Shown here piece by piece: positions 8,739-17,154 of a DNA stretch of 64,000 nt (positions are counted from its first letter, which is position 1; each line of letters begins with the position of its first letter). Position numbers and translations under genes: made by a program. The DNA comes from Ignavibacteriota bacterium (GTDB lineage: Bacteria > Bacteroidota > Ignavibacteria > Ignavibacteriales > Melioribacteraceae): NCBI GenBank assembly GCA_016716225.1, contig JADJWT010000001.1:2428501-2492500 (forward strand), written 5' to 3'. A model generated the notes under the pieces. That model was not told the DNA's origin and did no database searches. It worked only from the letters and a program-made list of their open reading frames with translations.

Positions 8739-10193
8739 ATGGCAAAAAAAGCAATTGAAGGATTAAAACCGGAATTATTATGGCAGAATTTTTATGAATT
8801 AAGTCAGATTCCAAGACCATCAAAACGAGAACGTAAAGCTGTTGAATTCGTAAAACAATTTGCGCAAAAAAATAATTTTAATTTTAAAGAAGATAAAGTT
8901 GGCAATATTGTAATTTATATTCCGGCAACAAAAGGAAAAGAAAAATCTCCTATAATTGTTTTGCAAGGACATGTAGATATGGTTTGCGAAAAGAACAAAG
9001 GTACAAATCATGATTTTGATAAAGACCCGATTAAACTTATAAATACCGGTGAATGGATTAAAGCAGACGGAACAACACTTGGTGCAGATAACGGAATTGG
9101 AGTTGCTGCGGCTATGGCAATTTCATTAGATAAATCAGCTGTGCACGGACCGTTAGAATTACTTTTTACAATTGATGAAGAAACCGGAATGACCGGTGTA
9201 AACGAAATTCAGCCGAAGTTTATTTCCGGTAAAACTTTATTAAATATGGATTCCGAAGAAGATGGAGCTTTTTATGTTGGATGTTCTGGCGGACAAGATA
9301 CTGCGGGTTCATTTGAAATTGAGTTTAAAAAATTAAAAAAAGATTTTATTCCCTTTGAAATTTTAATTACTGGTTTAAAAGGCGGTCATTCCGGATTGGA
9401 TATAATTCAGCAAAGAGCAAATTCAATTAAATTACTTGGACATTTTTTATCACAAATAAATATAAAATATAAAATTGCTCAAATTGGCGGCGGCTCATTA
9501 AGAAATGCAATTCCCCGAGAAGCCGAAGTAATAATATTAATTGATCCAAAAGATGAAAAAGAACTTAAAAAGTATGCAAAAGATTTTGTTGCTAAATCAT
9601 TGCTTGAGTTTAAAACCGTTGATCCAAATTTGAATATTGTTTTGAAAAAATCTACGAATAAATTTTCAAAAGTATTTAAAACCGAGTTTACTGAAAAATT
9701 AATTAATGTATTACTTGCGTTACCTCATGGAGTAATTTCTATGAGTCCGGATATACCAGAACTTGTTGAAACATCAACAAATTTAGCAACTTTAAAAATG
9801 GATAATAAAATTTTAACAATCGGAACAAGTCAAAGAAGCTCAATTGAAAGCGCAAAAAATAAAATTGCAAATTCAGTTAAATCCATATTTAAACTTTCCG
9901 GTGCAAAACTTACGGAAGGTGATGGATATCCGGGATGGCAGCCGAATATGGAATCAAATTTATTAAAAGTATCTAAAAAAGTTTATAAACAAATGTTTAA
10001 AAAAGAACCAGAGATTAAAGCAATTCATGCCGGATTAGAAACCGGATTGCTTGGTGCAAAATTTCCCGGACTTGATATGATATCATTTGGCCCAACAATT
10101 CAAGGCGCACATTCGCCAGATGAAAAAGTAAATATTAAAGATGTAGAAAAATTCTACAATTTACTTAAAGGAATTTTAAAAGAATTAAGTTAA
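8739..10193 (+). CDS. pepD: Aminoacyl-histidine dipeptidase (PepD/M20 family)
   Basis: A 484-aa M20-type metallopeptidase. The first zinc ligands are in VLQGHVDMVCEKN, the bridging Asp in GADNGIGVAAAMA and the general-base Glu in DEETGMTG; GLKGGHSGLDI marks the lid domain. The C-terminal IHAGLETGLLGAKFPGLDMI holds further zinc ligands. I start at ATG 8739, with AAGG 9 nt upstream, not at the in-frame GTG 8730. It probably hydrolyses Xaa-His or broad dipeptides in the cytoplasm. Confidence 0.92.
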   Translation: MAKKAIEGLKPELLWQNFYELSQIPRPSKRERKAVEFVKQFAQKNNFNFKEDKVGNIVIYIPATKGKEKSPIIVLQGHVDMVCEKNKGTNHDFDKDPIKLINTGEWIKADGTTLGADNGIGVAAAMAISLDKSAVHGPLELLFTIDEETGMTGVNEIQPKFISGKTLLNMDSEEDGAFYVGCSGGQDTAGSFEIEFKKLKKDFIPFEILITGLKGGHSGLDIIQQRANSIKLLGHFLSQINIKYKIAQIGGGSLRNAIPREAEVIILIDPKDEKELKKYAKDFVAKSLLEFKTVDPNLNIVLKKSTNKFSKVFKTEFTEKLINVLLALPHGVISMSPDIPELVETSTNLATLKMDNKILTIGTSQRSSIESAKNKIANSVKSIFKLSGAKLTEGDGYPGWQPNMESNLLKVSKKVYKQMFKKEPEIKAIHAGLETGLLGAKFPGLDMISFGPTIQGAHSPDEKVNIKDVEKFYNLLKGILKELS

Positions 10194-10300
10194 ATATTTG
10201 TGTTAACTAAAGCACAAATTTATATTTGATTTAAAAATATCTTTACAAAAGTTGTATATCAAAATAGGATATAAGAATCAAAATATATTAAGAGGGTAAA

Positions 10301-12004
10301 ATGAAAAGTAAAATTAAATTATTTGATGTTCCTAAAATCTCAAGTGTTCAAGAAATGATTTTGAGATCATCCGAAGTTTACAAAGATAAACTTGCCCTAG
10401 AAGATTTGCAGAATTATCCAATTTCAAAAGTTACATACGCTGAACTAAAAGATAATATTTTAAGATTTGGAAAAGCTTTAAAAGCATTAGGCTTAAAAGA
10501 ACGAAATCACATTGCTCTTATTGGCGAAAACAGAGTTCAGTGGTCAGTTTCATATTTGACATTAATGTGCTTTAATTATGTTGTTGTGCCGATTGATAAA
10601 AATTTAACCGAAAATGAAATTCTAAATATCATTCACGAATCTGATTCAGAAGCAATTATTTTTTCCGATACTTTTGCAAATATAATCTCGGAAAATAAAA
10701 ATGTTCTAAAAAAATTGAGAATCTTTATCAATATGGATAAAGCTGATACAGACGGTAAATTTTTAAGTATGAAAAGTCTTATTGACAGTCAAATTATTGG
10801 TGATACAACAATTCTTCCAAATATTAATCCGGAAGATTTAGCGGAAATAATTTTTACTTCCGGTTCATTGGGAAGAGCAAAAGGAGTAATGCTTTCACAG
10901 AAAAATTTAGCCTCAAATTTGGTAGATATGTTAAGTATGTTGATGATGTATCCCGAAGATAGATTTTTATCAGTACTTCCAATTCATCATACATATGAAT
11001 GTACATGCGGAATGCTGTGTCCGCTTTACGCCGGGTCATCAATTCATTATGCGCGCTCGTTAAAAACTGTTGCCGAAGATATGCAAAAAGTAAAAGCTAC
11101 AATTGTACTTGGCGTTCCTTTGTTATTTGATAAAATGTTTAAGAAAGTTATGAAAGCAATTAACGAAGATAAAAAGAAAGCTTTCCTAGTTCCAAAATTA
11201 ATTAAACTTACAAACTTTACTCAAAAATTTGGAGTAAAAGATTTAAAGAAAAAAATATTCAAAGAACTTCAAGAAAAATTTGGAGGAGCAATTAGAATAT
11301 TTATTGTTGGAGGAGCTGCCGCTGATCCGGTTGTTGCGGAAGGTTTGCAAGGATTTGGATTTGCATTTTTACAAGGTTACGGCTTAACAGAAACCTCTCC
11401 AATTTTAGCTTTAAACCAAATAAATAATTTTAAAAATGATGCTGCCGGAGTTCCACTGCCGAATGTTGAAATAAAGATTGTTAACAAAGATGAAGACGGA
11501 ATTGGAGAAATTTACGCTAAAGGAAATAATGTTATGCTTGGATATTACAAAGATGCGGAAAAGACAAAAGACGCATTTTCTGATGGATGGTTTAAAACCG
11601 GTGATTTAGGATTTTTAGATTCAGATGGATTTTTGCACATCAGCGGAAGAAAGAAAAATGTAATTATATCAAAAAGTGGAAAAAATGTTTTCCCCGAAGA
11701 AATTGAAGATCAGCTAAATCATAGTCCGTATATTTTGGAATGTTTAGTTTACGGCGAAAAAAATGAAAAGCAAGATGAAATAATTGCGGCACAAATTGTT
11801 GTTGATGCAGAAGCATTCATTCTTTATTCTCAAGAAAAAAATATTCACATTACGGATAAAATTATAAACGAAACAATTGAACAAGAGGTTGCAAAAGTTA
11901 ATAAAAATCTTGCATCACATAAAAAAATAGTAAAATTCTACATCCGTGAAAATGAATTTGTGAAAACTACAACACAAAAAATTAAAAGATATTTGGTTGA
12001 ATAA
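10301..12004 (+). CDS. AMP-binding long-chain acyl-CoA synthetase
   Basis: A 567-aa ANL-superfamily enzyme. The nucleotide loop reads FTSGSLGRAKGVMLS (about residues 186-200), a variant of the usual TSGTTGxPKG. The A5 motif is GYGLTETSP, the hinge is GWFKTGDLGFLDSDGFLHISGR, and KKNVIISKSGKNVFPEEIE follows. It activates fatty acids to acyl-AMP and then acyl-CoA at the membrane. A GAGGG lies 7 nt before the ATG. The C-terminal catalytic Lys is expected near the terminal TTTQKIKRY motif. Substrate length cannot be read from the sequence. Confidence 0.9.
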   Translation: MKSKIKLFDVPKISSVQEMILRSSEVYKDKLALEDLQNYPISKVTYAELKDNILRFGKALKALGLKERNHIALIGENRVQWSVSYLTLMCFNYVVVPIDKNLTENEILNIIHESDSEAIIFSDTFANIISENKNVLKKLRIFINMDKADTDGKFLSMKSLIDSQIIGDTTILPNINPEDLAEIIFTSGSLGRAKGVMLSQKNLASNLVDMLSMLMMYPEDRFLSVLPIHHTYECTCGMLCPLYAGSSIHYARSLKTVAEDMQKVKATIVLGVPLLFDKMFKKVMKAINEDKKKAFLVPKLIKLTNFTQKFGVKDLKKKIFKELQEKFGGAIRIFIVGGAAADPVVAEGLQGFGFAFLQGYGLTETSPILALNQINNFKNDAAGVPLPNVEIKIVNKDEDGIGEIYAKGNNVMLGYYKDAEKTKDAFSDGWFKTGDLGFLDSDGFLHISGRKKNVIISKSGKNVFPEEIEDQLNHSPYILECLVYGEKNEKQDEIIAAQIVVDAEAFILYSQEKNIHITDKIINETIEQEVAKVNKNLASHKKIVKFYIRENEFVKTTTQKIKRYLVE

Positions 12005-12019
12005 ATTTTGGCAAAAAAA

Positions 12020-12050
12020 ATGGCTCTAAATAAATTTTACTTAGAGCCAT
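12020..12050. terminator. Hairpin after the acyl-CoA synthetase gene
   Basis: A perfect 10-bp inverted repeat (ATGGCTCTAA at 12020-12029 and its complement at 12041-12050) lies 15 nt after the stop. An A-run at 12013-12020 becomes a T-run on the minus strand, so the intrinsic-terminator signature is best in that direction, although the position suits the plus-strand gene. Confidence 0.6.
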
Positions 12051-12214
12051 TGAGGACCAACAAATCAAAAGGAAGTTATTTAAGTCTTTTAAAGACATAA
12101 CAAATAAATATAAAAATTGATACAGATATTGTGATGTAAAACAATTTTGCTTTACTGAACTTAAATAATTTTTAATTCAGCCGATAATTACACTTAAAAA
12201 CTAACGGCGGCAAA

Positions 12215-12478
12215 ATGGATGCATATTTTGAACCTTCTATTTCGGCATATTTTTTAATAAATGAAGTTAGCAGAAAACTTTCGATAAATGAAATTCCGGA
12301 AATAAGTGTTAAAAACGGAAATGTAAATAAAATAATTTCCGAATGTGTTAGAATTATTGAATCAAATTATGATGAAAAAAGAATGCGTGAATTACTAAAA
12401 TATTATGTTGCACACAGTTTTTTTGAAGATTACGATCTGGAAAATGATGAACCATTTGCAAATCAAATTGTAAATTAA
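12215..12478 (+). CDS. Small hypothetical protein
   Basis: An 87-aa acidic protein with no signal peptide and no membrane segment. It is predicted mostly helical, with the charged stretch ESNYDEKRMRELLKYYVAHSFFEDYDLE. I do not recognise a family. The ATG is preceded by GGCGG at 5 nt, a reasonable ribosome site. Its stop overlaps that of the convergent membrane hydrolase gene by a few bases. The 210 nt upstream hold only the hairpin at 12020 and no other gene. Confidence 0.6.
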   Translation: MDAYFEPSISAYFLINEVSRKLSINEIPEISVKNGNVNKIISECVRIIESNYDEKRMRELLKYYVAHSFFEDYDLENDEPFANQIVN

Positions 12479-13395
12479 GTTTTAATTTTTTCAAATGATT
12501 TTGAGTAAAAATTCTTAAGTAAAATTTTAACGCTAAAAATAAATATCAGAAATAATCCAATATAAGAAGCGCCGTCTCTAACAATTCCTAAATTCTCTTG
12601 ATAATCAAATACTTCAATTAAATTGCTTTTTATAAATTTCCCTTTTACCGAAATTGTACTGGAATTTATTTTCCCAATATTCGTAAGATTAATCCAATCT
12701 TTATTGAAAGATTTAATCCGGTAAGTTTGATATTCCGGAATCAATTCAATTTTCTTTCTATCCATCTCAACATATTTCCCAATTCGATTTTCATGATTTT
12801 TCAAAGTTTGAATAAAATGATTATCAGCTTGATAAACTTGATTTATAAAAGTTAAGGGAAGAAAAATGTATAAAAATAAAATTGCGATGAAATAATAAAT
12901 TCTTTTTGTAGGGAATGAAAAAACCGGATATGAATTCTCAATATTCTTCCAACTCCAAACAAAAAATGCAAGTCCGAAAAATCCAAGAACATGTATAATT
13001 ATATTATTGGGCCAAATAATTCCAAAATTTATTAAATCCCAATTTAGCGGAGCAAAAAAGTGAACACCATTTGCCCATTTTGTTTCTAATGAATCAGCGG
13101 CTAAATGTAAAATTGAACCGGCAGAAAGAATTATAAAAGTTTGCAAAATATTTTTGGATAGAAATGAAAGTGATAAACTTAAAATTATGCTGAATATAAG
13201 AGTTGCTTGAATAATCGAATATGCTTGCAGATCATAGCCATTTATTTCGGGAATAAAAAGCTCAAAGAATTTTTTTGAAATCCATGGAATATCCGAAATT
13301 ATACAGCCCAAATAAATCCAAAATAAATTAGATTTTTTTGATACGGATTTTATTAAAAATCCGTTTATTCCAATGTGTACAAGAGTATTTGGCAT
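12475..13395 (-). CDS. Membrane-bound metal-dependent hydrolase (YdjM-like)
   Basis: A 306-aa protein with several membrane helices. The N-terminus MPNTLVHIGINGFL with a conserved His, the Asp in IISDIPWI, and the His and Asp in GSILHLAADSLETKW match the metal-ligand layout of the YdjM/membrane-bound metal-dependent hydrolase family. A soluble segment (about residues 190-270) lies before the last helix. The reaction is not established for the family. The gene is convergent with the small 12215 gene. Confidence 0.72.
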   Translation of the reverse strand: MPNTLVHIGINGFLIKSVSKKSNLFWIYLGCIISDIPWISKKFFELFIPEINGYDLQAYSIIQATLIFSIILSLSLSFLSKNILQTFIILSAGSILHLAADSLETKWANGVHFFAPLNWDLINFGIIWPNNIIIHVLGFFGLAFFVWSWKNIENSYPVFSFPTKRIYYFIAILFLYIFLPLTFINQVYQADNHFIQTLKNHENRIGKYVEMDRKKIELIPEYQTYRIKSFNKDWINLTNIGKINSSTISVKGKFIKSNLIEVFDYQENLGIVRDGASYIGLFLIFIFSVKILLKNFYSKSFEKIKT

Positions 13396-13478
13396 TTAGA
13401 AAAAATTCATTTTATTAAGACAAATATAATTTAATTACACAAAACTTTATCTAAATGCCAAAAAAAAATTGTTAAAAT

Positions 13479-13676
13479 TTATTTCCCTTTTTCGGAATAT
13501 ATTAATTCTTCATCAAGATCAATATAATCAGTTACTTCATCAGCAGATAATTTAAAGATTTGAATATGAGAATCACCTTCATCAATCCATTCATCTGCAA
13601 TTTTTTTTGCTTCTTCAAAAGTATCAGCAAATTGATCATGATGATCTGCTCTGGCATGAAAACAAATATGCGTCAT
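13479..13676 (-). CDS. Small hypothetical protein
   Basis: A 65-aa soluble acidic protein starting MTHICFHARADHHDQFADTF, rich in His near the start and Asp/Glu throughout. No family recognised. A GGTGA-type ribosome site lies just upstream on the minus strand. It precedes the intergenic region that leads, on the other strand, to the integron integrase. Confidence 0.55.
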   Translation of the reverse strand: MTHICFHARADHHDQFADTFEEAKKIADEWIDEGDSHIQIFKLSADEVTDYIDLDEELIYSEKGK

Positions 13677-14162
13677 TTTTTCACCTAAATTTTAATTGTA
13701 AAATTGGTTGAGTTAAAGATTTGTAACAAACTGACTTAAATTTATTTGTAACTATTTGTAAAACAGAGAAGTTTTTAATTGAGGTGAAAACTATTACAGA
13801 TGAAGATACTAAAGTCATCGTAAAATTTTATCAAAGTTTAATTCCATTTACAAGTTAGAAAAATATTTTTTTTAGAGCAATATTAAAATTTTAGGGCAAA
13901 AATACGGTGTACGTACTTATACGTATTTACAAAAGATAAAATATTCATTATATTAAATTAAATACTTAAACTAATTTAATTTATTAATAATGTAAGTGAT
14001 TGTGCGAAGCAGTGAGAAAAATAAATAATAGTTTATATCTTTTTATAATTAAGAAAGTTTAATATTTTTTAATAGATAATTAGGAAATCAATAATTTAAT
14101 AATTGAAATTTAATTATAAATTATTTAATTTCATGTCAAAATTCAAAAAAATATCTGCATAA
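13677..14162. promoter_or_regulatory. Intergenic region upstream of intI
   Basis: These 486 bases hold no convincing gene. A 24-codon frame (GTG at 13784, stop at 13856) has a GAGG overlapping its start but is too short to trust. The region contains the palindrome listed at 13901-13927 and a nine-codon leader ORF (ATG 14133, TAA 14160-14162) in frame with intI. The integrase promoter must lie here; I could not place it with confidence. Confidence 0.5.
13901..13927. promoter_or_regulatory. Nested palindrome, candidate intI operator
   Basis: AATACG (13901-13906) pairs with CGTATT (13922-13927). Inside are two copies of the self-complementary hexamer TACGTA (13910-13915 and 13920-13925). It is about 235 bp upstream of the integrase start. 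The symmetry is seen in the sequence; binding by a repressor such as LexA is a guess. Confidence 0.35.
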
Positions 14163-15167
14163 TTGTTAGAAAGTAAACAACATAACAAAACTATCGTAAC
14201 AAAAAATCCTAAACTTCTTGATAAAGTTAGATTAACATTAAAAGCGCATAGATATAGCAGAAAAACAGAAGAAGCTTACCTAAGGTGGATTAAAAATTAC
14301 ATTATATTTAATGGAAAAAAACATCCAGAAGAATTGGGCAAAAAGGAACTGGAAAAATATCTTACATTTTTAGCTGTAAATAAAAAAGTTTCGGCTTCTA
14401 CACAAAACCAAGCAATGAATGCTATTTTGTACTTATACAGCAAAGTTTTGAATATTGATTTAGGTTTGCTAGAAGATGTAAAAAGAGCCAGAAGAAGTTT
14501 AAAACTTCCTACAGTATTCTCTCAAAATGAAATTTCGGAAATATTCAAACAATTAAATGGAGTTACCAAAATAATTGTTTCAATTTTATACGGCGGCGGA
14601 TTAAGATTAGGTGAAGCATTAAGATTACGTGTTAAAGATATTGACATAGATTACAAAATGATAACGGTACGTGATTCCAAAGGAGAAAAAGACAGACAAA
14701 CAATTTTGCCTACTGCACTAATTCCGGAAATTAAAAATCATCTGCAAAAAGTTAAAAAATTGCATGAGAGAGATTTAAAATCTGGAAAAGGTGAAACTAT
14801 ATTACCAAGCGCATTAAAAGATAAATATCCAAACGCCGGCAAAGAATTTGGATGGCAGTATGTTTTTCCATCGGATAAATTTGTTTTAGCAGAAAAATAT
14901 AATTTTTATTACAGACATCATTTGCATGAATCAACTGTTCAAAAGAAAATTAAAGATATTTTGAAAAAAGCTGAAATTACAAAACACGCAGGATCTCATG
15001 CATTCAGACATTCATTTGCAACTCACTTGCTTGAAAACGGTTACGATATAAGAACAATACAAGAATTATTAGGACATTCATCGGTAAAAACAACAATGAT
15101 TTATACACATGTTTTAAACAGTGGAACCGGAGTTAGGAGTCCACTAGACGCAAATATTAGGTATTGA
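14163..15167 (+). CDS. intI: Integron integrase IntI
   Basis: A 334-aa tyrosine recombinase. The N-terminal SAM-like core-binding domain contains HRYSRKTEEAYLRWIKNYI. The catalytic domain shows the first Arg in YGGGLRLGEALRL (about residue 147), the Lys of SKGEKDRQ, HxxR in SHAFRHSFATHLL (about 278-281), the His in LLGHSSVK and the Tyr in MIYTHV (about 313). The insertion ALKDKYPNAGKEFGWQYVFPS (about 217-237) is the IntI-specific patch that separates integron integrases from XerC/D. The only start in frame is TTG 14163, directly after an in-frame TAA at 14160-14162. It catalyses attC x attI and attC x attC recombination, using the folded bottom strand of attC. Unusually, it faces the same way as the cassettes, with its 3' end nearest the array. 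Confidence 0.95.
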   Translation: MLESKQHNKTIVTKNPKLLDKVRLTLKAHRYSRKTEEAYLRWIKNYIIFNGKKHPEELGKKELEKYLTFLAVNKKVSASTQNQAMNAILYLYSKVLNIDLGLLEDVKRARRSLKLPTVFSQNEISEIFKQLNGVTKIIVSILYGGGLRLGEALRLRVKDIDIDYKMITVRDSKGEKDRQTILPTALIPEIKNHLQKVKKLHERDLKSGKGETILPSALKDKYPNAGKEFGWQYVFPSDKFVLAEKYNFYYRHHLHESTVQKKIKDILKKAEITKHAGSHAFRHSFATHLLENGYDIRTIQELLGHSSVKTTMIYTHVLNSGTGVRSPLDANIRY

Positions 15168-15403
15168 AAAACGGAAGAAAAAAAATAGATATTAGGGAAT
15201 GAAAAGCGGAAGAAAATTCCGTATAACATACCAAAATTTAAGTTTGAAAATTTTTTATAAAAGTATATTTTATAACAAGTTATAAAAATTTTAAGTAGAT
15301 ATTAGAAAAACAAAAAGAAGAATAAACTTCTTTATTTGCTCTTTTGAATATGAGAAGGGTATTCTGCTTAATATATAGTTATCCACAGCCTCTGCCGTTA
15401 TCT
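15168..15403 (+). other. Probable attI region and leader of the array
   Basis: Non-coding stretch between the intI stop and the first core site GTTATCT at 15397-15403 (in the context CTGCCGTTATCT). It contains a short direct repeat built on AAGCGGAAGAAA-like words and a highly AT-rich centre. By position this should hold attI. A cassette promoter Pc, or read-through from intI, would have to lie here; I cannot define either precisely. Confidence 0.5.
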
Positions 15404-16252
15404 TCACGGTGAGGCAAGCAAAGCGATGTTGAATAAATTATAGGATATAAAATAATGGACATCAAATCATTTCTGCCTTATCTAATCAATGCAACAATTT
15501 CTTTAATCGTTGGATGGTTCGTTGTTAAATTTCCGCACGTAAGAAACGTTCCACCACTTAAAATACCATTTTGGATAATTTTAGCCATAATTTTTTCAGT
15601 TCCATTTACGATACATTTTGTTCAATCGTCGGATAACTATATTTCATTTGAGACGATAGAACATAGAACCTTTACCAACGAAAGTATTGTGCTTGATGGC
15701 AAAGCCTTTAACAATTGTAAGTTCTACCGATGTACGCTTATTGTCTATGGAGAAAAACCTTCTCAAATCCTTAACTGTGAGTTGATTGAACCTATATTTG
15801 CTCTCGAGGGGTACGCTGCCAATACCGCTGGTTTTTTCACTGAACTTTATAGCGATTCCTCCTCCCAATATATTGTCATGGATATATTGAACAGAAAAAT
15901 CAATGATAGAAATCGCTACAATAAGCAGAAAAGTTTTTAATATTTTTATTGCTACAGTTTTCCCCATCGCTTTGCTCCTATGTGTTTTTAATTATGCTAA
16001 AGCAGCAAAGTGACCGAACTTGAGGCTGTGGATAACGGCGCACGCTGCTAAAAAATTTTAATGCTTTTAGCATAAATTGGTTTGTTAAATGTATTATTTT
16101 AATGTTCACTGTTTTGTTACCACTTAAATATTCTATTTTGTAAAATTTATATGACGATAAATAATTAACGTATTTACGCATCAAAATTTTTGTTATTCAG
16201 ACTAACCGAACAGCAGTTTAGAATCTATCCATCGCCAGAGGCTATGGATAAC
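15378..16252. repeat. Nested inverted repeats around cassette 1
   Basis: GTTATCCACAGCCTC at 15378-15392 is matched by its exact reverse complement at 16022-16036. A near copy (one mismatch) of that complement is at 16238-16252. Inside, AGCAAAGCGATG at 15417-15428 has its exact reverse complement at 15965-15976. The repeats bracket the first cassette gene. Confidence 0.8.
15455..15940 (+). CDS. Cassette 1: membrane protein with pentapeptide-like segment
   Basis: A 161-aa protein with two N-terminal membrane helices (about residues 7-24 and 37-55). A soluble domain with a short beta-helix-like repeat follows: TFTNESIVLDGKAFNNCKFYRC, then LNCELIE. Such F-x-N-C-x-F repeats occur in many uncharacterised membrane proteins. 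Base composition is less AT-rich than neighbouring cassettes, and the gene is bounded by inverted repeats not seen elsewhere in the array, suggesting a separate origin. An antisense frame covers 15644-15967 but is probably a shadow. Function unknown. Confidence 0.65.
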   Translation: MDIKSFLPYLINATISLIVGWFVVKFPHVRNVPPLKIPFWIILAIIFSVPFTIHFVQSSDNYISFETIEHRTFTNESIVLDGKAFNNCKFYRCTLIVYGEKPSQILNCELIEPIFALEGYAANTAGFFTELYSDSSSQYIVMDILNRKINDRNRYNKQKSF

Positions 16253-16307
16253 CAACTGCTCAAGCAGCATAAACAGAGTATCTGCTTAGCAGCGTGCGCC
16301 GTTATAA
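16032..16307 (+). other. attC-like site of cassette 1 (atypical)
   Basis: Ends form a perfect 20-bp inverted repeat (16032-16051 and 16286-16305, arms built on GGCGCACGCTGC), and the right core is GTTATAA. Unlike the other sites it lacks the extra-helical C and the CAAATCAACCCG-type left arm, so it belongs to a different attC family or is a rearranged site. Confidence 0.6.
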
Positions 16308-16319
16308 CGATAGAAAAAT

Positions 16320-16892
16320 ATGGGTAATAAAAAGGAAGAAATTGAGATTCTTGAAAGTTTCATTGACGAATATGATAATAAAATATCAATATTATCAACA
16401 AATGAAGCGAAATCAATTTATAGTAATTATAATGAGGAAAATCCGGACTTCATTATTAAATCTAATAATGTAAATATAGGGATTGAATTATTTGAATTGG
16501 TTTCATCGCATAATTCAAATTTATTAATGTCTCAAGAAGAAAGAGAACTTGGTTGTGTAAATCAGCATCATTTGAAAAGTATTAGAAAGAAATTAAAAAC
16601 AAATTTACTTTATGAAAATGAAGAATTGTTAAATGTTGCTGTAGAGCGAATAAATGATAAAATAGAAAATAAACTTCAAAACTATGTTTCTAATAAAATT
16701 TGGCTTTTAGGTTATGCTAATAAAGAATTTAATTTTAAATTACTGGATACTGCATTGGAAGACTACTCAATTAGTTTTATCCAACAATATATAATTGATA
16801 ATATTACTTATTCTGAAAGAATCGAAAAAGTAATATTATTTAAATGTTTTGGTAAAAATAAAATTATTGAGATAATTCCAAAAGCGTTATAA
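16320..16892 (+). CDS. Cassette 2: hypothetical protein, possible nuclease-like fold
   Basis: A 190-aa soluble protein. The segment NPDFIIKSNNVNIGIELFEL resembles the PD...(G)xE core seen in some PD-(D/E)XK-like proteins, where a strand carrying Asp is followed by a turn and a strand with Glu. The usual Lys is not evident, so the resemblance is weak. The rest is helical and highly charged. The stop codon TAA forms part of the left attC core, leaving no spacer. No function can be assigned. Confidence 0.6.
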   Translation: MGNKKEEIEILESFIDEYDNKISILSTNEAKSIYSNYNEENPDFIIKSNNVNIGIELFELVSSHNSNLLMSQEERELGCVNQHHLKSIRKKLKTNLLYENEELLNVAVERINDKIENKLQNYVSNKIWLLGYANKEFNFKLLDTALEDYSISFIQQYIIDNITYSERIEKVILFKCFGKNKIIEIIPKAL

Positions 16893-17111
16893 CAAACAAA
16901 TCAACCCGACCGCTTCGCTCAATTCTGGTTTGGTTTGTAAACTAAAAGTTTGGGAATCTATTTTAGTCTTTTGTTAAAGATAAGTGCAATTCAGAAAAGT
17001 TAGTCGCAGTTTTTGCTGGTGAAAATTAAAAACTGCTCTTTAAAATAAATCAATCGTTATTTAATAAAATTGTTGTTATTGGCGGACGGGTTATTTGCCA
17101 CGCCGTTAGGC
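16887..17111 (+). other. attC 2
   Basis: Left core TTATAAC (overlapping the gene stop), right core GTTAGGC. The arms CAAATCAACCCG and CGGGTTATTTG pair with one bulged C. The nested hairpin is GCAGTTTTT (17006-17014) with AAAAACTGC (17028-17036). Confidence 0.93.
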
Positions 17112-17154
17112 AATACTAAAAGAATTATTAAGAATTTATATATAGGCATGTGAT

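Noticed and set aside
13784..13858. 24-codon GTG frame upstream of intI
   Set aside because: Has a GAGG at its start but is too short to support as a gene.
14163..15167. Ordinary XerC/D or phage integrase
   Set aside because: The IntI-specific insertion around residues 217-237 and the adjacent attC array identify it as an integron integrase.
15644..15967. Minus-strand 107-codon frame in cassette 1
   Set aside because: It is antisense to a better-supported plus-strand protein and carries no recognisable domain; probably a shadow.
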